This document shows positions 6,738-10,605 of a stretch of 10,605 nucleotides of DNA, in pieces (position 1 is the stretch's first letter; each line of letters starts with the position of its first letter). The notes under the pieces are model-generated. The model had not been told where the DNA came from, searched no databases, and was given only the letters and a program-made list of their open reading frames with translations. This stretch comes from Alphaproteobacteria bacterium. Lineage in GTDB: Bacteria; Pseudomonadota; Alphaproteobacteria; Puniceispirillales; Puniceispirillaceae. The DNA lies in the NCBI GenBank assembly GCA_022425565.1, contig JAKMFG010000172.1, positions 1 through 10,605 of the forward strand. The letters run 5' to 3'. Both the position numbers and the translations under genes were made by a program.

Positions 6738-9700
6738 TCAGACGGCGTTCACATCCAGTGGTGCCTTTGCCCCGGCCCCGCGGGCCAGTGGACTGCGGAG
6801 CGCCAAAGCCAATAATGGTGGCACGATGATCAGCGTTGCCAGCGTCGACAGCCCGAGACCACCAAACACCACGACACCAAGACCACGATAGAGCTCAGCG
6901 CCCGCCCCCGGGAAGATCACTAGAGGCACAAGCCCGAAGAGCGACGTCAGTGTCGACATGAAAATCGGCCTGACACGGTTCCGGGTTGCTTCGACTACGG
7001 CATCCTCGACATCCATCTCTTCTTCGCGGATATGAAGCATCGCCTGTTCGATCATCAGAATGGCGTTGTTGACCACAACACCAGTCAGAATTACGAAACC
7101 GAGCATCGTCAGCATGTCGAGCGGTTGCCGGATGAAATTGTTCAGCAATGCCAGTCCCGCCATGCCGCCGGCCGCCGCAACCGGCACCGCCAGCAGAATG
7201 ATCAGCGGCAGCACGAAATTCCGCAGCAGCACGACCATCAGCAGGAAGATCACGCCGAGCGCAATCATCACATTGGCCTTCATCGCTTCCCATGTCGCGT
7301 TCAGTGCACTAGCCGCGCCGCTCAGTGAAATACTGACACCGGCCTCGCTGGCCTGTGGCCGGATTTCGGCAATCAGCTGGGTTTCGATGATTTCAACAGC
7401 CTTTTCCAGTGGCAGCGCCTCGGTTGGCCGCAGACGTAGTGAGATGGCCTGCCTGCCGCTGATCCGCCTGATCTGCTGCGGTGCGCTGATAATTTCTATT
7501 TTGGCAAGCTGTCCAAGTTTCAGGACCGATCCGGTGCGGGTGACAACCGGAATGTCACTAAGTTCAGCCGCAGTCAGCTTGCTGGCATCCTTGCCAGCCA
7601 CCACAAGGTCAATCAGCTCGCCGGCGATCGGAATCTGGATGACATTGGCGCCGTCATTGAACACATCTACGGCCGAGGTGACGTCGCGAACCGAAACCCC
7701 TGCCCGCGCCAGTGAGGCAAGGTCCGGAGTGATCCTGATCTGCGGTGCGCCATTGTCGAGATTGGGAAGAGCACGAACCTGATTTCCCTCTGCCCGCGGG
7801 AATAATTCGCCAATCCGCTCATTCACACGGAAGGCAATGGGCAGGATGGCTTCGCGGCTCGGACCGCTGATATCGATCCGGATCGAGCGCGAGCCACCGA
7901 CGGACCTGCCAAACAACGATGCCTGGCGCACAAAGGCGCCGGTTCCGGGCTCGGAGAAGATCGGCCGGCTCAACACCAGCTGCAATTCGGACACGCGTGA
8001 AGGATCCTTCGCTGAAGCGCCGGCAAAGGCACCGCCGGAAAAGGCGACGAAGAAAAAGCGTTCGATGGCGGGAGCGTCACCCTCCTCCGGCTCGTTCTCC
8101 CAAAGCGGTCGCGCCGCCGATTCCATTTTCTCGGCGATGCGAAGCGTTTCATCCAGAGAATAGCCGGGCGGGGTGAAAATCCGCCCAAACGCGAAATTGG
8201 CGTTACCGTCGGGAAGGTAGTCGAGCTGCGGCATGAACCTCGCAGAAAAGCCGAGGGCACCGGCAACAACCAGCGCAACCACAAGGATGCCAACCAGCGA
8301 GCGCTTCACAGTCATGCGCGCATAGGCAACGATCAGCGCCACAAAGCCACGGGCTATATGATCGACGCCGGGAATTCGGACAAGGCGCGTATAGCGGTCG
8401 GGAGCACCACGCAGCAGCCGTGCCGCCAGTGACGGGATCACCGTTACCGAGACAATCACCGAGATCAGAACGGAAACTGAAATGGCGATGCCGATATCCC
8501 GGAACAGTTGCCCAACTGGCAGCGCCAGAAGCAGAACCGGGATAAAGACGATCACGGTCGTCAGAGCAGATCCGAGGATTGGTGCCCATACCTGCCTTGC
8601 GCCGTGATAGGCCGCCGCATCAGCCGACATGCCGCGCTGCCGCAACCGGAATATGTTTTCCAGCGATACAATCGAGGCATCGACGACCATGCCAACCGCA
8701 AAAGCCAGTCCGGCAAGCGAGATCACATTGATCGACAGGCCAAGCCAGGCAATGGCCACAAACGTGCCGATCACCGACACAGGAATGGCCGCAAACACAA
8801 TGATGGTGGGCAGAATGCTCCTCAGGAACAGCATCAAGACACCCAGCGCCAAAAGGCCGCCGAGAAAGATGTTCTGCTGAACAAGATCAATGGCAGAGGC
8901 GATATATTTGGTTTCGTCATAGACAACGCGCAGATTCAGGTCGCGTGCATCCAGAACAGTCTCGTTCAGCACATCGATTTCGTCGCGAAGTCGCTCCATT
9001 GTCTCGACGACATTTACCCCCGGCGCACGAAGCGCATTGATGATCACAGCTTCCTCGCCGTTGAGCCGGCGGTAGCTTGAGCGCTGCGTCGATTGCAGGC
9101 TGATGGTCGCGATATCGGATAGCAGCAGCGGCACCAGCGTCCCGGTCGGCGACACATCTGTCCGCAGCACGATCTTGCCGGCCGCATCCGGAGTGTAGTT
9201 CACCGCCTCTGCACGGACGGCATAGGTGCGTTTGCCCTCGGTTACCGAACCAACGCTCATCATCGAGGATGAGGTGCGAAGCGCGTCGATGACCTCGGTC
9301 AGCGTGATCCGGTAGAAGGTCAGCTTTGCCGGATCGATGAAGATCCGCATTTCCTTTTTGCCGCCACCATTGAAGGTGATCTCGGACACCCCGTTGACCC
9401 GCCCGAGCGGCTCGACGATCTGGGTCTCGAGAAAATTGCCAAGCCCTTCAAGATCAACTTTTTTGTCAGCTTTTCCGACCAGCGCAAGCCTTGCGATCGG
9501 ACTGTCATCGGAGTTCGATGTGCGGACTTCCGGCGTGCGCGCATCAGACGGCAGGCCGGTCACCGAGGACAGCTTGCTAAGCAACAGCACGAGCGCCTTG
9601 TCCATATCCTGTTTCACTGTATAGGTCAGCGTGACCGACGCCCGTCCACGACGCGAGGACGATACCAGTTCATCGACGCCATTCAGCCCCGACAGCTCGC

Positions 9701-9908
9701 TTTCGAGCCGTGCCACAACCTCTCGGTCTACATCCTCCGGCGACGCGCCTGGCCAGGTGACACGCACCTCGAGAATGGGTTTCTCGATATCGGGGCTCAT
9801 CTGGATCGGAATGTTGCGCAGCGCGACGATGCCGAACAACACGGTCAGCAGGATCAGGGCAAGTACGGCAACCGGTCTCTCGATCGCAATCTTGATCAGG
9901 CCCCCCAT
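6738..9908 (-). CDS. RND family efflux permease (AcrB-like inner-membrane pump)
   Basis: Inner-membrane proton-driven exporter that works as a trimer with the adjacent adaptor and an outer-membrane channel encoded elsewhere; substrate unknown. The 1056 residues match the usual length of about 1050. The layout is the RND duplicate: TM1 at about 9-28, first periplasmic loop to about 343, TM2-TM6 (344-495), TM7 (537-556), second periplasmic loop, and TM8-TM12 (878-1034). The N-terminus has FGIVALRNIPIQMSPDIEKP and WPGASPEDVDREV, typical of the family. In TM4, GMVVDASIVSLEN retains one Asp (D410) where AcrB has D407-D408. In TM10, GVVVNNAIL has N947 where AcrB has K940, and S985 sits at the AcrB T978 position. 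The reading frame is intact, so this reflects subfamily rather than decay. The ATG overlaps the adaptor stop (TGATG), and AAGAAGG lies ten bases upstream. The gene ends before a terminator-like hairpin. Confidence 0.95.
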   Translation of the reverse strand: MGGLIKIAIERPVAVLALILLTVLFGIVALRNIPIQMSPDIEKPILEVRVTWPGASPEDVDREVVARLESELSGLNGVDELVSSSRRGRASVTLTYTVKQDMDKALVLLLSKLSSVTGLPSDARTPEVRTSNSDDSPIARLALVGKADKKVDLEGLGNFLETQIVEPLGRVNGVSEITFNGGGKKEMRIFIDPAKLTFYRITLTEVIDALRTSSSMMSVGSVTEGKRTYAVRAEAVNYTPDAAGKIVLRTDVSPTGTLVPLLLSDIATISLQSTQRSSYRRLNGEEAVIINALRAPGVNVVETMERLRDEIDVLNETVLDARDLNLRVVYDETKYIASAIDLVQQNIFLGGLLALGVLMLFLRSILPTIIVFAAIPVSVIGTFVAIAWLGLSINVISLAGLAFAVGMVVDASIVSLENIFRLRQRGMSADAAAYHGARQVWAPILGSALTTVIVFIPVLLLALPVGQLFRDIGIAISVSVLISVIVSVTVIPSLAARLLRGAPDRYTRLVRIPGVDHIARGFVALIVAYARMTVKRSLVGILVVALVVAGALGFSARFMPQLDYLPDGNANFAFGRIFTPPGYSLDETLRIAEKMESAARPLWENEPEEGDAPAIERFFFVAFSGGAFAGASAKDPSRVSELQLVLSRPIFSEPGTGAFVRQASLFGRSVGGSRSIRIDISGPSREAILPIAFRVNERIGELFPRAEGNQVRALPNLDNGAPQIRITPDLASLARAGVSVRDVTSAVDVFNDGANVIQIPIAGELIDLVVAGKDASKLTAAELSDIPVVTRTGSVLKLGQLAKIEIISAPQQIRRISGRQAISLRLRPTEALPLEKAVEIIETQLIAEIRPQASEAGVSISLSGAASALNATWEAMKANVMIALGVIFLLMVVLLRNFVLPLIILLAVPVAAAGGMAGLALLNNFIRQPLDMLTMLGFVILTGVVVNNAILMIEQAMLHIREEEMDVEDAVVEATRNRVRPIFMSTLTSLFGLVPLVIFPGAGAELYRGLGVVVFGGLGLSTLATLIIVPPLLALALRSPLARGAGAKAPLDVNAV

Positions 9909-10605
9909 CAGTTGCCGGCCTTCTTGCCAGTGAAGTCAAGCGTCGGCGTGTTGCCGCTCGGGAACCCGCTCAAGGTCACCTTACCGGCCATGCTGTCGCC
10001 AGTGACCGTGCCTTTGAAGTCGAGCGAAATCACGGCGAATGGAAGCACGAGCTTGCCAACAAAGGCGATGTCGTCCCCTGTCCGCGTCACCTCGACGGGC
10101 TCGTCATTGAAGAATGATTTTTCCTTGCCGAGCACGAGGTCGCCTTCTGCAGGACCGCGGCGCGTCGTCCAGCCGAGCGTCCATTTCTCACCCTTCGGAC
10201 CAGCAGGCCGCTTGCCCGGGTCGCCAATCTTGATCTTGCGCCCGTCGACAAGCCCCTCGTTGCCGCGGGTGATCACCTGCTCTCCGGCATCTATCCCGCT
10301 GAGAACGACGAACGACTCCCCAGCCGCGTTGCCAAGCCTTATTCGCTTCTGGATGGCAATGCCGTCATTGGCTACGAAGACCACATGGCCGCCAGAAACC
10401 GGGATTACAGCATCCTTTGGAACAGTCACAACGGGCGTCGGCGAGGTTGTTGGCACCTTTAGCGTGACCGGCGCATTCTCGGCCTGTAGTGAACGAGGCA
10501 TGTCACCGGACACGGCAAAACGCACCGTCTGGGTGCCGGTCCGGATGTTCTGGACCGGAAGGAAGACCCGGGGCGCGATCTTGACTGGAAGGCCGGCGAA
10601 ATTTA
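9908..10605 (-). CDS. RND efflux periplasmic adaptor (membrane fusion protein), 5' part missing, with C-terminal extension
   Basis: Periplasmic adaptor that bridges the RND permease to an outer-membrane channel. The frame is open from the window edge, beyond the internal GTG at 10525, so the coiled-coil hairpin, lipoyl and most of the beta-barrel domains lie outside. About 232 residues are visible: the end of the beta-barrel (FAGLPVKIAPRVFLPVQ), then the membrane-proximal domain with VTVPKDAVIP, GGHVVFVANDGIAIQKRIRLG and the family-typical SGIDAGEQVITRGNEGLVDG-RKIKI. Most adaptors end near there or continue in disordered sequence. Here GDPGKRPAGPKG links to roughly 90 more residues (9911 to about 10192) starting KWTLGWTTRRG, with alternating hydrophobic strands, DDIAFVGKLVLP and GTVTGDSMAGKVTLSG. 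This looks like a small antiparallel beta domain. The stop shares one base with the RND start, so the two are coupled. Confidence 0.9.
   Translation of the reverse strand, partial: NFAGLPVKIAPRVFLPVQNIRTGTQTVRFAVSGDMPRSLQAENAPVTLKVPTTSPTPVVTVPKDAVIPVSGGHVVFVANDGIAIQKRIRLGNAAGESFVVLSGIDAGEQVITRGNEGLVDGRKIKIGDPGKRPAGPKGEKWTLGWTTRRGPAEGDLVLGKEKSFFNDEPVEVTRTGDDIAFVGKLVLPFAVISLDFKGTVTGDSMAGKVTLSGFPSGNTPTLDFTGKKAGN

Noticed and set aside
6738..9908. RND permease as a decayed gene because AcrB proton-relay residues are missing
   Set aside because: The frame is full length with all 12 membrane segments and both periplasmic loops, and single-Asp TM4 with Asn in TM10 is known from other RND subgroups.
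10523..10525. GTG at 10525 as the true start of the adaptor
   Set aside because: The frame remains open upstream to the window edge and encodes beta-barrel residues typical of adaptors (FAGLPVKIAPRVFLPVQ), so this GTG is an internal valine codon in a gene that begins outside the window.
1..10605. Defence system, mobile element or CRISPR array
   Set aside because: I looked for direct repeats with spacers, transposase or integrase motifs and nuclease or helicase genes; all supported genes are core envelope, replication, translation or export functions.

Overview
The window is a compact, GC-rich stretch of bacterial chromosome in which every gene I can support lies on the minus strand, so transcription runs from high to low coordinates. 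Gene content, gene order (lytic transglycosylase, rlpA, D,D-carboxypeptidase, tmk, holB, metG) and protein style point to an alphaproteobacterium; the genus cannot be told from the sequence. I see no mobile element, CRISPR array, tRNA, rRNA or sign of recent transfer.

Two transcriptional blocks are separated by a 195-base intergenic region (6543-6737). The upstream block (10605 down to 6738) is an RND-type export pair: the C-terminal part of a periplasmic adaptor (membrane fusion protein, cut by the window edge) followed by a complete 1056-residue RND permease, with stop and start overlapping as TGATG. No outer-membrane channel gene is present. The block ends in a 12-bp inverted repeat that probably terminates transcription.

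The second block (6542 down to 1) is a tightly packed housekeeping series. Three envelope genes come first: an MltB-type lytic transglycosylase (TTG start), an RlpA-type lipoprotein with DPBB and SPOR domains, and a PBP5-type D-alanyl-D-alanine carboxypeptidase. Three replication and translation genes follow: thymidylate kinase, DNA polymerase III delta-prime subunit and methionyl-tRNA synthetase (its 3' end lies outside the window). Most junctions are 6 to 14 bases, which suggests co-transcription with translational coupling; the 70- and 77-base gaps before the carboxypeptidase and metG could hold internal promoters, but I cannot identify any with confidence. Together the envelope genes trim and remodel septal and side-wall peptidoglycan, while tmk and holB serve dTTP supply and clamp loading.

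Most of the window is ordinary core genome. The item most worth a second look is a beta-rich C-terminal extension of about 90 residues on the RND adaptor, beyond where this family normally ends. The RND permease also lacks the classic Asp-Asp/Lys proton-relay set of AcrB. I found no convincing novel multi-gene system here.
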